From contig CANJMI010000004.1 of assembly GCA_947475525.1 (NCBI GenBank), positions 124,001 through 188,000 of the forward strand: a DNA stretch of 64,000 nucleotides, read 5' to 3'. The first letter of the stretch is position 1; each line of letters starts with the position of its first letter. Below the pieces are notes generated by a model, which saw only the letters and a program-made list of their open reading frames with translations, was not told the DNA's origin and did no database searches. This DNA is from Polyangiaceae bacterium. GTDB lineage: Bacteria > Myxococcota_A > Polyangia > Polyangiales > Polyangiaceae. This document shows, piece after piece, positions 26,700 to 35,679 of the stretch. Position numbers and translations under genes: made by a program.

Positions 26700-27371
26700 C
26701 TAATGCGCTTCGTGTTTGCGCGTGACACCCGGATGCGTCGAATCGCCCGGTTCGTGTCGCGCGTTCTCTGTCTTACGGGACCCATCACGGCCCACCATCG
26801 AGAGGAGAATGGGACTGTCGTAGATGAATTGATCGCGCGAATCGTAGGCGGCCGGATGCATGCCGGTGTCCATGCGGATAGCGTCGCAAGGGCACGCCTC
26901 TACACAAAACCCGCAGAAAACGCAGCGCAGCTCGTCGATGACGAAGACGCTCGGGTAGCGCTCGTAACCACGCCGTTCATCGCCCTCAGCGTACTCGGCA
27001 GGCTCGATGTGAATGCACTGCGCTGGGCAGGCGGTCGAGCAGCACAGGCACGCGACGCAACGGGGCGAGCCATCGTCGCGCATCGTCAAGCGGTGCAAGC
27101 CGCGGAAGCGGTCCGGGTACGGGCGGCGCTCCTCGGGGTATTCGATCGTCGTGATCCCGCCTTCGAAGTTCTCGAGAACGGGATCGCGCTTTTGGCCAAG
27201 CATGCGCTCCTTCGTGTTCTCGAAGAAATGCCTCATGGTCACCGCCGTACCCTTCAACCATTCGGGCACGTACGCTTGAACTTGGGGCGTGCGGTTGGGA
27301 CGCGCGATAACCTTCGTCGGAACAGGTGAGCGCGGTGCGGGCTTCGTCCAGGAGGTTTGGCTCACGGTCAT
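26700..27371 (-). CDS. nuoI: NADH-quinone oxidoreductase subunit I (two 4Fe-4S clusters)
   Basis: 223 residues. Two ferredoxin motifs, CVACLCCSTACPAQC and CVFCGFCVEACPCDA, ligate clusters N6a and N6b, which carry electrons towards NuoB. The ATG at 27371 overlaps the nuoH stop (ATGA), which settles the start; the frame runs on upstream into nuoH but that is not coding. A longer than usual N-terminus (~40 residues, Pro-rich) precedes the conserved core. It is the last complex I gene in this cluster. Confidence 0.95.
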   Translation of the reverse strand: MTVSQTSWTKPAPRSPVPTKVIARPNRTPQVQAYVPEWLKGTAVTMRHFFENTKERMLGQKRDPVLENFEGGITTIEYPEERRPYPDRFRGLHRLTMRDDGSPRCVACLCCSTACPAQCIHIEPAEYAEGDERRGYERYPSVFVIDELRCVFCGFCVEACPCDAIRMDTGMHPAAYDSRDQFIYDSPILLSMVGRDGSRKTENARHEPGDSTHPGVTRKHEAH

Positions 27372-29155
27372 GCTCCCATCTTGGTGGCTTTGACGCCGCC
27401 GGCGCCGAGCGCGTAACGCGCGGTGCTGGAAACAGCGACTTGCTTGTGTTTGGCGGGCTCTAGAAGCCCGGTGATGATCGCGACGAGGGCCAGAACGCCG
27501 CCCACCGCGACGAGCGCTTGAGTCACGTCGCAGAGCGCTTGGAGCCCGGACTGCACGCCCGGTGACGCCGCCTCGATGCCGAGGATGATCATCCCAGTCA
27601 CGAGGATGTTGACCAGCGCTGCGGGCAAGAGCTTCGTCCAACCGAGCTTCATCAGCTGGTCGTAGCGGAAGCGCGGCAGCGTCCAACGGATGAAGACCTG
27701 AAGCCACGTGACGATGATCGTCTTGCCGAAGAACACACCGAGGTGGATGAGCGAGACCGCGAGGTGCGTGAGCTTCAGCTCGTAGAAGGTCGTGTTGCCG
27801 ATGGCGACGCGAACCCCGTCGGGATCGAGGAACGGCAGGTGGTAGCCGCCGAAGAAGAGCGTCACGAGCAAGGCGCTCGAGAACACGAACTCCGCGTACT
27901 CCCCGAGGAAGAAAAGGCCGAACTTCATGCCCGAATACTCGAGGAAGTAACCGGCGATGATCTCGCTTTCGCCCTCCGGCTGATCGAACGGAACGCGCTT
28001 GGTCTCCGCGACGAGCGCCGCAAGAAACAGGAAGAACGCGACCGGTTGCACGAAGATGCCCCAGGCATGCCGACCTTGCCAATCGACGATTTGCTGCATG
28101 TGCACGGAGCCGACGATCATCAGCAGGCCCGTGATGGATAGGCCCATCGCGACCTCGTAACTTACCATCTGACTCGTCGCGCGGAGCCCGCCGAGGAGGG
28201 CCCACTTGTTGTTGCTGGCCCAACCTGCGAGAGCGGCGCCAATGATGCCCGTGCCTGCGATGGCGAAGACGTAGAGGAGGCCGACGTTGAGGTCAGCGAC
28301 CGCGAGCGACACCGGGATCTGGCCGACCGCGCAGACGCCCGTGCGATCCACCACGCCGGCAATGTTGGCGAGGTCGACGAAGCTCAACGCGTGGTTTTTG
28401 TCGATATCCTGAAAGCAGAGCGTGCTGCCCATCGGGATGACGGCGAACGTGACGAGCGCGGGAAACATCGCGAGCAACGGCGCGATTGCGTAGAGAAGTT
28501 TGTCCGCGTTTTTTGGGCGCAGGTCTTCCTTCCAGATGAGCTTGATCGCGTCGGCAACCGCGTGAAGCGTGCCCGCAAGACGAATGCCGACCTTGCCATC
28601 GGGCACCTTCGCGCTCGCGTAGAGGGCAGTCATGAGAACGGCGCCAGCGGCGATGGAGCCCGCGATACCCGTGCCCCACGCGACACCGCCCGGAGCATTG
28701 AGCGACGTGGGCACGAGCTGCACGAGGACAGCCGCCACGACATGCGCAACGAGCCCACGGTAGAAGTACGCTCGAGGCTCAATCGAGCCGACCGCCTCAT
28801 CAAACGCGTTCTCGGCGCCGTTGCGACGGACGTGAGACGACAAGAGAAGAAGGCCTGACCAAGCGACGAAAATCGCGAGCTCCACGCCCTGCGTCATACG
28901 CGGGATCTCGAGCCCAGGAGCCGCGGCCCACATCGGTACGGCGAGCGCACCTGCGATGAGCACGGCCGGCAGCGTCAAGAGCGCGCGCACGATTCCGGAG
29001 GGCAGGTAGACGACGGCGCGGTTCGGACCGACGCGATCCTGGAGCATCGCGCTCTGGCGGCGGTCGAGCCACACCGTGATGGCCGCCATGTTCAAAAGGA
29101 ACAGGACGACCACGAGAACTTTGACGAAGGAAAAGACGAGACTGGCCCAGGTCAC
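27368..29155 (-). CDS. nuoH: NADH-quinone oxidoreductase subunit H with large membrane insertion
   Basis: 595 residues against roughly 320-430 for typical NuoH. The N-terminal LDRRQSAMLQDRVGPNR (to residue 46) and the downstream HAVADAIKLIWKED (from 198) are normally almost adjacent. Here ~145 residues with about four hydrophobic segments are inserted between them. A second shorter insertion of ~30 residues with two Cys follows FAVIPMGST. The quinone-site block ETKRVPFDQPEGESEI is intact. NuoH links the peripheral arm to the proton-pumping arm and forms the quinone tunnel. GTG start overlaps the nuoG stop. It looks functional but structurally altered. Confidence 0.93.
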   Translation of the reverse strand: MTWASLVFSFVKVLVVVLFLLNMAAITVWLDRRQSAMLQDRVGPNRAVVYLPSGIVRALLTLPAVLIAGALAVPMWAAAPGLEIPRMTQGVELAIFVAWSGLLLLSSHVRRNGAENAFDEAVGSIEPRAYFYRGLVAHVVAAVLVQLVPTSLNAPGGVAWGTGIAGSIAAGAVLMTALYASAKVPDGKVGIRLAGTLHAVADAIKLIWKEDLRPKNADKLLYAIAPLLAMFPALVTFAVIPMGSTLCFQDIDKNHALSFVDLANIAGVVDRTGVCAVGQIPVSLAVADLNVGLLYVFAIAGTGIIGAALAGWASNNKWALLGGLRATSQMVSYEVAMGLSITGLLMIVGSVHMQQIVDWQGRHAWGIFVQPVAFFLFLAALVAETKRVPFDQPEGESEIIAGYFLEYSGMKFGLFFLGEYAEFVFSSALLVTLFFGGYHLPFLDPDGVRVAIGNTTFYELKLTHLAVSLIHLGVFFGKTIIVTWLQVFIRWTLPRFRYDQLMKLGWTKLLPAALVNILVTGMIILGIEAASPGVQSGLQALCDVTQALVAVGGVLALVAIITGLLEPAKHKQVAVSSTARYALGAGGVKATKMGA

Positions 29156-30843
29156 GGCTGCACCTCCAATTGCGCAGGCGCGTTTTGCGAAACTGCGTGA
29201 GCCCCCGCATCGTCACTCGGTGCCGGAAAGAGAAGCGCGAGGATGTCGGCGCGCTTTTTCCACGAGAGGGCAAAGCCGAGCTGACGCGCGAGGGCCACGA
29301 CCAGCTGCCATGCCGGATGGGCATCGCCTCGAGGTGCGAGCACCTGCTCCGCCTCCTGACGAAGGCCTTGCTTGTTGATGTACGTGCCGGCCGCTTCCGC
29401 CCAGCTCGTCGCGGGCAAAGCGACATGAGCCACTTGCGGCAGTGTCCCTTCGTGGGTCGCGAACGAGACGAAGGCCTTGAGGCGAGAGAGCTTGTCTTTT
29501 GCCTTGTTGGCGTCGACGTCGACCTCGCCGCCGAGGCTCACGACATGGTCATAGCGCCCTTGCGCCACGCCCTCGATAAGCGTGGCGAACGGCCGCGGCG
29601 TCGCGAACCCGAGCGTCTCTGCGACGAGCGAAACACCGGCCGTGTTCGGATTGCGGTCGGCCACCATCAGGATGCCATCGGCCTCGCCATCGGCACGGCG
29701 CGCGACAAAAAGGTCCTTGGCCCCGAAAAATTCTTTGGCGACGTACGCGAGCGCGAAGTTGTCTTCGCACGAGTGCTGGGCCGAAAGAACGATCGCGATG
29801 CGTGACGGCTCCGCGCCTTCCTCGCCGTTGATTGAGGCGGTTTTCCTCAACGAACGCAGCGCGCTGAGTTTCTCGGCGGCTTGTTCGAGCGCTTCTTTCA
29901 AGGCCGCGTCTTCGCCTCCGACGAGCGCGTTCTCGAGGCGACCTTCGTGCGCTTCGGGATACGAGAGCATGCCTTTGTCGCACATCCAGTAGCCGTTGAC
30001 GGCTTCGTTGTCGCGCGGGCGGTAACGATAGGGCGTGTTGTCGCGCGGATCGAAGTCGAGGTGCGCGTTGCATCCAGTGGCGCAACCTTGGCAAACGGTG
30101 CGGCCCGAACGCAGAAACCACACGCGCGCCTTGAATCGGAAGTGGCTCGACGTGAGCGCGCCTACCGGGCAGACGTGCTCGGTCATCAGGGAGTAGTTGT
30201 GGTCGAGCTCGCGCCCAGGAGCGACGAAGACCTCGTTGCGATTGCCGCGCTGACGCATGTCGAGAACCGGGTCCTTGGCGAGCTCCTCGCTGACCCGGAT
30301 GCAGCGCGTGCACATGATGCACCGCTCGGCGTCGTAGACGATGGTCTCCCCGAAAACGATGGCCTTCGGCTTGTGGACGGGCTCGTCCATCATGCGTTTC
30401 TTCGTGCGATCGTGCTCGAGCCAGTAATCCTGCAGGTCACACTCGCCCGCTTGATCGCAGATCGGACAATCGACCGGGTGATTCAAGAGCAAAAGCTCCT
30501 GCACCTCTTTACGGGCCACCGCGACTTCTTCGCTCGTATCCGAAAGAACGCTCATGCCATCGGAACACGCCTGCTGGCACGCCGGGATGAGCTTCGTCTT
30601 CTTCACCGTGATGTAGTCGTTCTTGCCCGCGTCCCATCGGAGGACGTCGAGCTGCATCTTCGGGCGGCCAGGAGGCGGCTCGACATCGACGAGGCACATG
30701 CGGCAATTGGCCGGCGCCGAAAGGCCCGGATGCCAGCAATAATGCGGGATGTCTACGCCAGCCTTGTAGGCAGCTTTAATGACAGTGTCGCCCTTTTCAA
30801 AGGGGACCGTGCGACCGTCGATTTTGATCGTTCCGTCAGCCAT
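29152..30843 (-). CDS. nuoG: NADH-quinone oxidoreductase subunit G (iron-sulfur subunit)
   Basis: 563 residues, shorter than many NuoG proteins. It holds an N-terminal 2Fe-2S ferredoxin domain (HYCWHPGLSAPANCRMCLVD), a His-Cys 4Fe-4S segment (CPICDQAGECDLQDY), and CIMCTRCIRV for a further cluster. It also has CQGCATGC with a later MCDKG, the ligand pattern of the extra N7 cluster. The C-terminal molybdopterin-oxidoreductase-like half is reduced in length. It passes electrons from the NADH module to NuoI. nuoE and nuoF, its usual partners, are not in the window. Confidence 0.94.
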   Translation of the reverse strand: MADGTIKIDGRTVPFEKGDTVIKAAYKAGVDIPHYCWHPGLSAPANCRMCLVDVEPPPGRPKMQLDVLRWDAGKNDYITVKKTKLIPACQQACSDGMSVLSDTSEEVAVARKEVQELLLLNHPVDCPICDQAGECDLQDYWLEHDRTKKRMMDEPVHKPKAIVFGETIVYDAERCIMCTRCIRVSEELAKDPVLDMRQRGNRNEVFVAPGRELDHNYSLMTEHVCPVGALTSSHFRFKARVWFLRSGRTVCQGCATGCNAHLDFDPRDNTPYRYRPRDNEAVNGYWMCDKGMLSYPEAHEGRLENALVGGEDAALKEALEQAAEKLSALRSLRKTASINGEEGAEPSRIAIVLSAQHSCEDNFALAYVAKEFFGAKDLFVARRADGEADGILMVADRNPNTAGVSLVAETLGFATPRPFATLIEGVAQGRYDHVVSLGGEVDVDANKAKDKLSRLKAFVSFATHEGTLPQVAHVALPATSWAEAAGTYINKQGLRQEAEQVLAPRGDAHPAWQLVVALARQLGFALSWKKRADILALLFPAPSDDAGAHAVSQNAPAQLEVQP

Positions 30844-30849
30844 GGCTCA

Positions 30850-32064
30850 TCAGTGATCGCACTCGCCGCCGATCATGTTGACCGACCCGAAGGTCGGTAC
30901 GACGTCGGGGAGCATCCCACCGACAATCATCGATTCCATTCCCTGCATCGTGGCGAAACACGGCGGCCGAATCCGCACGCGGTACGGGGTGCCGCTGCCG
31001 TCCGACACGATGTAGAACCCGAGCTCACCGTTGCCGGCCTCGGTGTAGGAGTAGCATTCGCCGGCGGGCACTTTGATGCCCTCCATGACGATCTTGAAGT
31101 GCTGAATCGTGCCCTCGATCGTCGAGTAGACCTCTTCCTTCGGGGGTAGCACGATGCGCGGGTCGTTGATGTTCACCGAGCCTTCGTCGGCCATCTGCTC
31201 GAGTGCCTGCTCGATGATTCGCACGCTCTGACGAATCTCTTCTTGGCGGCACATGAAGCGGTCGAAGTTGTCGCCGCTCGTGCCGACGGGAACGTCGAAC
31301 TCGTAGCGGTCGTAGGTCAGGTACGGGTGCACCTTGCGCACGTCGTAAGGGACGCCGGTCGAGCGCAGCACGACGCCGGTCCAGCCGAGGGCGATGGCAC
31401 GCTCCTTCGACATCCGGCCGACGTTCTCGACGCGGTCCAAGAAGATCCGGTTACCGAGCAAGAGTTTCTCACCGTCGTCGATCAACGCGCGCACGGCCGG
31501 CACCGCGGCACGCACCATCGCCTTGAAGTTCGGGGTGGGCTCGCTCGCCATGCCCCCGACGCGGCCGAAGCTGTGGGTCACCCGGGCGCCCGTCTCCTCT
31601 TCGAAGACGTCCCAGATGAGCTCACGGGCCTTGGCGAACCAGAGGAACGGGGTGAATGCGCCGAGCTCCATCGCCATCGCGCCGGAACACACCATGTGGT
31701 CACAGATGCGGGCGAGCTCACCGAGAATGACGCGGTAGTGTTGGCAGCGCTCGGGCACCGTCACGCCGAGCATTTTCTCGACGGCCAGCGCAAAACCGAC
31801 GTTGTTCAACATCGGGGAGGCGTAGTTCAAGCGGTCGACGTACGGGAACACCTGGGTCCACGTGCCGCGCTCGCACATTTTTTCGAAGCCGCGATGCAGG
31901 TAGCCAATCTGCACGTCGACTTTCGTTATCGTCTCGCCCGAAAGCTCGACCACCATCCGGACGGTGCCATGCATCGCCGGGTGTGCAGGTCCCATGTTGA
32001 CCTGCATCGGAGCGGAGGGGAACTCGAGTTCGCCCTCGTCCAATTCGATGTCCAGAGGTTCCAT
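30850..32064 (-). CDS. nuoD: NADH-quinone oxidoreductase subunit D (49-kDa)
   Basis: 404 residues, standard length and not fused to NuoC. GPAHPAMHGTVRM near the N-terminus and the conserved IGYLHRGFEKMCE, RLNYASPMLNN and C-terminal FATMQGMESMIVGGM are diagnostic. The subunit forms the quinone-reduction site with NuoB and NuoH, using the conserved His and Tyr. It starts 15 bases after nuoC and ends six bases before nuoG. Confidence 0.95.
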   Translation of the reverse strand: MEPLDIELDEGELEFPSAPMQVNMGPAHPAMHGTVRMVVELSGETITKVDVQIGYLHRGFEKMCERGTWTQVFPYVDRLNYASPMLNNVGFALAVEKMLGVTVPERCQHYRVILGELARICDHMVCSGAMAMELGAFTPFLWFAKARELIWDVFEEETGARVTHSFGRVGGMASEPTPNFKAMVRAAVPAVRALIDDGEKLLLGNRIFLDRVENVGRMSKERAIALGWTGVVLRSTGVPYDVRKVHPYLTYDRYEFDVPVGTSGDNFDRFMCRQEEIRQSVRIIEQALEQMADEGSVNINDPRIVLPPKEEVYSTIEGTIQHFKIVMEGIKVPAGECYSYTEAGNGELGFYIVSDGSGTPYRVRIRPPCFATMQGMESMIVGGMLPDVVPTFGSVNMIGGECDH

Positions 32065-32079
32065 CTCAGCTCGCCTCGC

Positions 32080-32670
32080 TCACTCGTCAGAAAATCCCAG
32101 GGCGTTGACTCGAGGCGCAACTCGGTCGTGCGTTTGACGACCGAACGGCATGCCCTCGTGCTCGTCGAACGGCGGCAGCTTGCCTACCGCCTCACTACGG
32201 TACTCAACCAGCGGCTGCGTCTGCTGCGCCGAGTAGTCTTTGCGCAGCGGAGAGCCCACGAACTCGGGGTACATCAGGATGCGCCGTAGGTCCGGGTGGC
32301 CGACAAAGTCGACGCCGAACATGTCGAAGCACTCGCGTTCGAACCAATTGGCCCCGACCCAAACCTTGCTCAGCGTGTCGATGGCCGGGGCATCCCCAAG
32401 GCGCGCCTTCAGACGCACACGATGCAGTTTTTCGATCGAGCGAACGTGAAGGACCACCTCGAACCGCGACTCGCGACGATTCAAGTAGTCGACCGCGGTG
32501 AGGTCGATGAAGTGATTCATCGCGCACTTGGGGTCGTCGCGCAGGAACGTGGCGATCTCCTGCCAGCGCGAAGGCTCGACGATGGCGGTGTCATCGCCGT
32601 GCTGGCTATGCGTCTCGAGGACGGCATCGCCGAACACCTCGCGCAGTCGCTGAAGGACTCGCGTGCTCAT
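32080..32670 (-). CDS. nuoC: NADH-quinone oxidoreductase subunit C (30-kDa)
   Basis: 196 residues. ESRFEVVLHVRS, WVGANWFERECFDMFGVDFVGHPDLRRILMYPEF is the family core (ERE..D..G). Its ATG overlaps the nuoB stop (ATGA). NuoC is a structural subunit that docks on NuoD in the peripheral arm. Confidence 0.94.
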   Translation of the reverse strand: MSTRVLQRLREVFGDAVLETHSQHGDDTAIVEPSRWQEIATFLRDDPKCAMNHFIDLTAVDYLNRRESRFEVVLHVRSIEKLHRVRLKARLGDAPAIDTLSKVWVGANWFERECFDMFGVDFVGHPDLRRILMYPEFVGSPLRKDYSAQQTQPLVEYRSEAVGKLPPFDEHEGMPFGRQTHDRVAPRVNALGFSDE

Positions 32671-33266
32671 GCCTTGCTCGTCCGCAGCTCGACGAGCCGG
32701 GTATGGGCGACGTCGCCCGAGTGCCCTGCCGCGAGGTCCGCGGCGACCTGGCGCGGGTCGGTGCGTGGCTTGACGATCCCAGCGGTGCGGTCACCGCGTT
32801 GAATCTTGTCTTGCAACAGCAGAAGGCCGTCGATCACGGACTCGGGGCGTGGAGGACAACCCGGAACGTAGACGTCGACGGGGATGACCTTGTCGATGCC
32901 CGCGAGGGTCGTGTAGTTGTCGTAAAAGCCGCCGCACGAAGCGCAGGTTCCGAATGCGAGCACGTATTTCGGGTCGGCCATCTGGTCATAGACGGTCTTC
33001 AGGATCGGCGCCTGGCGCTGCGTGATCGTACCGACGACCCAGAGAAGGTCCGCCTGGCGGGGCGAAAACCGCGGCGCCTCGGCTCCGAAGCGCGCCATGT
33101 CGAAGCGCGGACTCGCGAGCGCCATGAACTCCATCGCGCAGCACGCGGTCACGAACGGATACTGAAATAGCGAGTATTTCTTCGCCCAGTTCAGCATATC
33201 TTCGAGGCGGGTGGTCGCGAAGCCCTGCTCCGATCCCTCGAACACGTAGGATTGCGATTGGCTCAT
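32667..33266 (-). CDS. nuoB: NADH-quinone oxidoreductase subunit B (N2 cluster)
   Basis: 199 residues from the ATG at 33266, which overlaps the nuoA stop; an upstream GTG at 33275 is less likely. TACCAMEFMA (tandem Cys), GTCASCGG and VPGCPPRPE provide the four ligands of cluster N2, which donates electrons to quinone. Residues after the core (~35) form a divergent C-terminal tail. Confidence 0.95.
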   Translation of the reverse strand: MSQSQSYVFEGSEQGFATTRLEDMLNWAKKYSLFQYPFVTACCAMEFMALASPRFDMARFGAEAPRFSPRQADLLWVVGTITQRQAPILKTVYDQMADPKYVLAFGTCASCGGFYDNYTTLAGIDKVIPVDVYVPGCPPRPESVIDGLLLLQDKIQRGDRTAGIVKPRTDPRQVAADLAAGHSGDVAHTRLVELRTSKA

Positions 33267-33619
33267 TTTTCCCACTCCAGCGCGCCCTTTTTCCAGACGT
33301 AGGCGAGCAGTACGAAGACCACGAGAATGAACGATCCCATCGTCGCGAACCCCGACCAGCCGAGCGAACGAAACTCGACGGCCCAGGGGTAGATCATGAC
33401 CGCCTCGATGTCGAAAACGACGAAGAGGAGCGCGGTCATGTAGAATTTTACGCTTGGGCGCACGTCCCCCGAGCCCTCACCCAGGTGCCCGCATTCGAAC
33501 GGGTATTCCTTGGTGGGGTTGGGGTTCTTTGGGCCGAGGTAGGTGGTTGCCGTGAACATCCCGCCCGCTACGAGGGCCGCGAGGATGAACAGCAGCATGA
33601 CCGGGACGTAGGAGGCCAT
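33263..33619 (-). CDS. nuoA: NADH-quinone oxidoreductase subunit A
   Basis: 118 residues from ATG 33619 (MASYVPV). Three membrane helices and the conserved loop KEYPFECGHLGEGSG with PSVKFYMTALLFVVFDIEAVMIYPWA, including the loop Cys and the FDIE motif in helix 2, are diagnostic. It is the first gene of the nuoABCDGHI run; the promoter must lie within or before the 58 bases separating it from the upstream TPR-like gene on the same strand. Confidence 0.94.
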   Translation of the reverse strand: MASYVPVMLLFILAALVAGGMFTATTYLGPKNPNPTKEYPFECGHLGEGSGDVRPSVKFYMTALLFVVFDIEAVMIYPWAVEFRSLGWSGFATMGSFILVVFVLLAYVWKKGALEWEK

Positions 33620-33677
33620 GGACGGGAGTGGTTTCACACACGTAGGCCTCCGTGTCAATTGGAGGACGGACGTGAAA

Positions 33678-34811
33678 TCAGATGGTGGCCGTCAGTGCGC
33701 GCCACTTCGCAAACGGGGCGCCGAGCTCGGCCTCGAGCCACTGCTGGAGTTCCAGGGCATCCGCGGTAGACGCGCCGGCACGCTTGGCCGCAACGAGGCT
33801 CGCGAGTGTCGACACTTTGGCTCCGCGGGCTTGGAAACAACGGGCAAGATCGAGCAGGATGCTGGGCTGTTCGGGGCTATCCGCGGGGACGAGCATCGAC
33901 GCTCGGCGCAGCGAGGCAATCGCTTCACCAGGACGACTCCCTTCCATCAACATGCGACCGAGGCGCGCAAAAATGCGCGAGCCCGAAATCCCCTCCTGCG
34001 CATATTGCACAGCGAGGCGCATGACCTCTTCGCCTTGGGCGGCGTCACCGAGCTTGCTGCACGCCGTGCCGAGCAAACCGAGCCCTTCGGCGATCCGTTG
34101 GCGTGCGGGATCGGGCAGCATTTGGCCCTCCGGTGTGCGCCAGTAAACGGCGAGCGGCATCGGCCAGCTTCCGAGGAGTTGCACGACCTTTTCCCAACGA
34201 TTTTCGGCGGCGGCCTTCTCGGCCTCGGCGACGTCGTTCAAGTCGATCGCCGATCCCGAGCTTGCGCGGTCACCGCGGCGATCGAGTTCGTCACGGACCC
34301 GGTTCTGAAGCAGGCGGCGAAACTCGGTCAGGGCGATCACGGACTCGTCCCCATCGAGGTCGACGCGCAAGGAGGACGTCGACCCCTCGATCAGCATCTC
34401 GCGGACGCCGAAGCCATAGATTGGCGCGAGCAGAAGCAGGCGCGCACCGATGTGGCGTTGGAGGGCCTCGGTGTCGTTGGCGAGGAGCTCGGGAGACGTC
34501 GGCCCCGCGACCTCCTCATGGAGCAGGCGCTCCACGACGCGGCGGCGAAATTCGACGACGTTGACGCGTTCGGTATCTTCGTCGTCCGGGTCGCCCGCTC
34601 CCGAGAAGCAGAACTCGACGAGCGAGTTGTCAGGATTGAACCTGTCGATCATCAGCGAGCTGACGCGGGCCTGCGCAATCAGCGAAAAAGCGAAGAATCG
34701 CTCGCCGAGGACCTCGCAAAGCGTCTGAAAACTGCCAATGCTTTCGCCGAGGCGCTCGAACCAACCATCGGTGCGAATGCGATCGAGAGCGATGGTGTGG
34801 AGCTTGGTCAT
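33678..34811 (-). CDS. TPR-like hypothetical protein upstream of nuoA
   Basis: 377 residues from ATG 34811 (MTKLHTI). The N-terminal ~200 residues are an unrecognised alpha/beta domain. The C-terminal part has TPR-like helices (IAEGLGLLGTACSKLGDAAQGEEVM, SRIFARLGRMLMEGSRPGEAIASLR). No signal peptide, so cytoplasmic. It lies 58 bases before nuoA on the same strand and could be co-transcribed, but no role in complex I assembly can be shown from sequence. Confidence 0.7.
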   Translation of the reverse strand: MTKLHTIALDRIRTDGWFERLGESIGSFQTLCEVLGERFFAFSLIAQARVSSLMIDRFNPDNSLVEFCFSGAGDPDDEDTERVNVVEFRRRVVERLLHEEVAGPTSPELLANDTEALQRHIGARLLLLAPIYGFGVREMLIEGSTSSLRVDLDGDESVIALTEFRRLLQNRVRDELDRRGDRASSGSAIDLNDVAEAEKAAAENRWEKVVQLLGSWPMPLAVYWRTPEGQMLPDPARQRIAEGLGLLGTACSKLGDAAQGEEVMRLAVQYAQEGISGSRIFARLGRMLMEGSRPGEAIASLRRASMLVPADSPEQPSILLDLARCFQARGAKVSTLASLVAAKRAGASTADALELQQWLEAELGAPFAKWRALTATI

Positions 34812-34990
34812 CGGGTCGTGCGGGAACGTACACGTTTTCGGCGCGCTCGGTCCGAAAAACCAGCCCCCCGGTGCCGCGGAAGACAAGGCTAACAACCGCG
34901 GTCGGGGAGAGATGCTGCGGGTCAACCGAGGTTGGCTCCGCACGACGCTCGAGGGGCACGGCGCCGACGCGCCGAACCGCAGCGCAGAGG

Positions 34991-35581
34991 TCACTCCGCG
35001 ATCAGCGCGTCGACTTCCTTGGCGATTTTTTCGTCCTCGCCATCGGTATAGCCGCCGTGCACGTGCCGCACGATGCCCTTTTTGTCGACGATGTACGTCG
35101 TCGGCATTTTCGGGGGATGGTAGGCGCCCGCGGTCTTCTTCTCCCTGTCCCAGACGATGGGGAAGGTCACGTGAAGGTCTTCGGCGAACTTCTTGATGTC
35201 CGCGGCTTTCGCCTCGTCGGTGTCATCCTGGCTGACCGCGATGACGGCGAGCTTGCCGGCGTTCGTATCGACCACTTCCTGAAGCTTCGGGAAGGACTTC
35301 TTGCAGGGCTCGCAGAAGGTGCCCCAAAAGTCGACGATCGTGACGGTGCCCTTCGCCTCGACGAGGGTCTTCGGGCCGTCTCCGGCGATGTACTCACCGA
35401 ACACCTCGGGGGCGGCCTGTCCGACCAGCCCGGCAGCGTCGCTGCTGCCAGCGGTAGGCGACTTCGCGTCGCCCGCGACCTCCGTCGTCTTCGTGCACCC
35501 GACAAGCGAGACGCCCAAGAGGACGAGGCTCAGCTTGCCGACAATCGAATCAATCCTATTGGACACAACCTTCATCGACAT
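34991..35581 (-). CDS. TlpA/ResA-like thioredoxin-fold lipoprotein
   Basis: Signal peptide with lipobox VSLVGC, a short linker, then a thioredoxin domain with the active site WGTFCEPCKKSFP and the cis-Pro segment KMPTTYIVD. Periplasm-facing TlpA/ResA proteins reduce disulfides, often for cytochrome c or copper-site maturation. It is divergent, across a 98-base gap, from a run of genes encoding CX4CH and CxxCH proteins, DUF4266 and DUF3570. A thioredoxin is a common companion of that run, so a shared role is likely. Confidence 0.88.
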   Translation of the reverse strand: MSMKVVSNRIDSIVGKLSLVLLGVSLVGCTKTTEVAGDAKSPTAGSSDAAGLVGQAAPEVFGEYIAGDGPKTLVEAKGTVTIVDFWGTFCEPCKKSFPKLQEVVDTNAGKLAVIAVSQDDTDEAKAADIKKFAEDLHVTFPIVWDREKKTAGAYHPPKMPTTYIVDKKGIVRHVHGGYTDGEDEKIAKEVDALIAE

Positions 35582-35679
35582 TCGCTCCTTCGCACAGGTA
35601 CGCTACACGCTTCGTGGTCGAGCAATGCCCCGTCGTGAATCGGATTCGCGCGGAGGCCATCGCTCGAAGGATTTCGCAG

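Noticed and set aside
27372-28223. Upstream extension of the nuoI frame into nuoH
   Set aside because: Arg-rich shadow of nuoH; the ATGA overlap at 27368-27371 gives a clear nuoI start.
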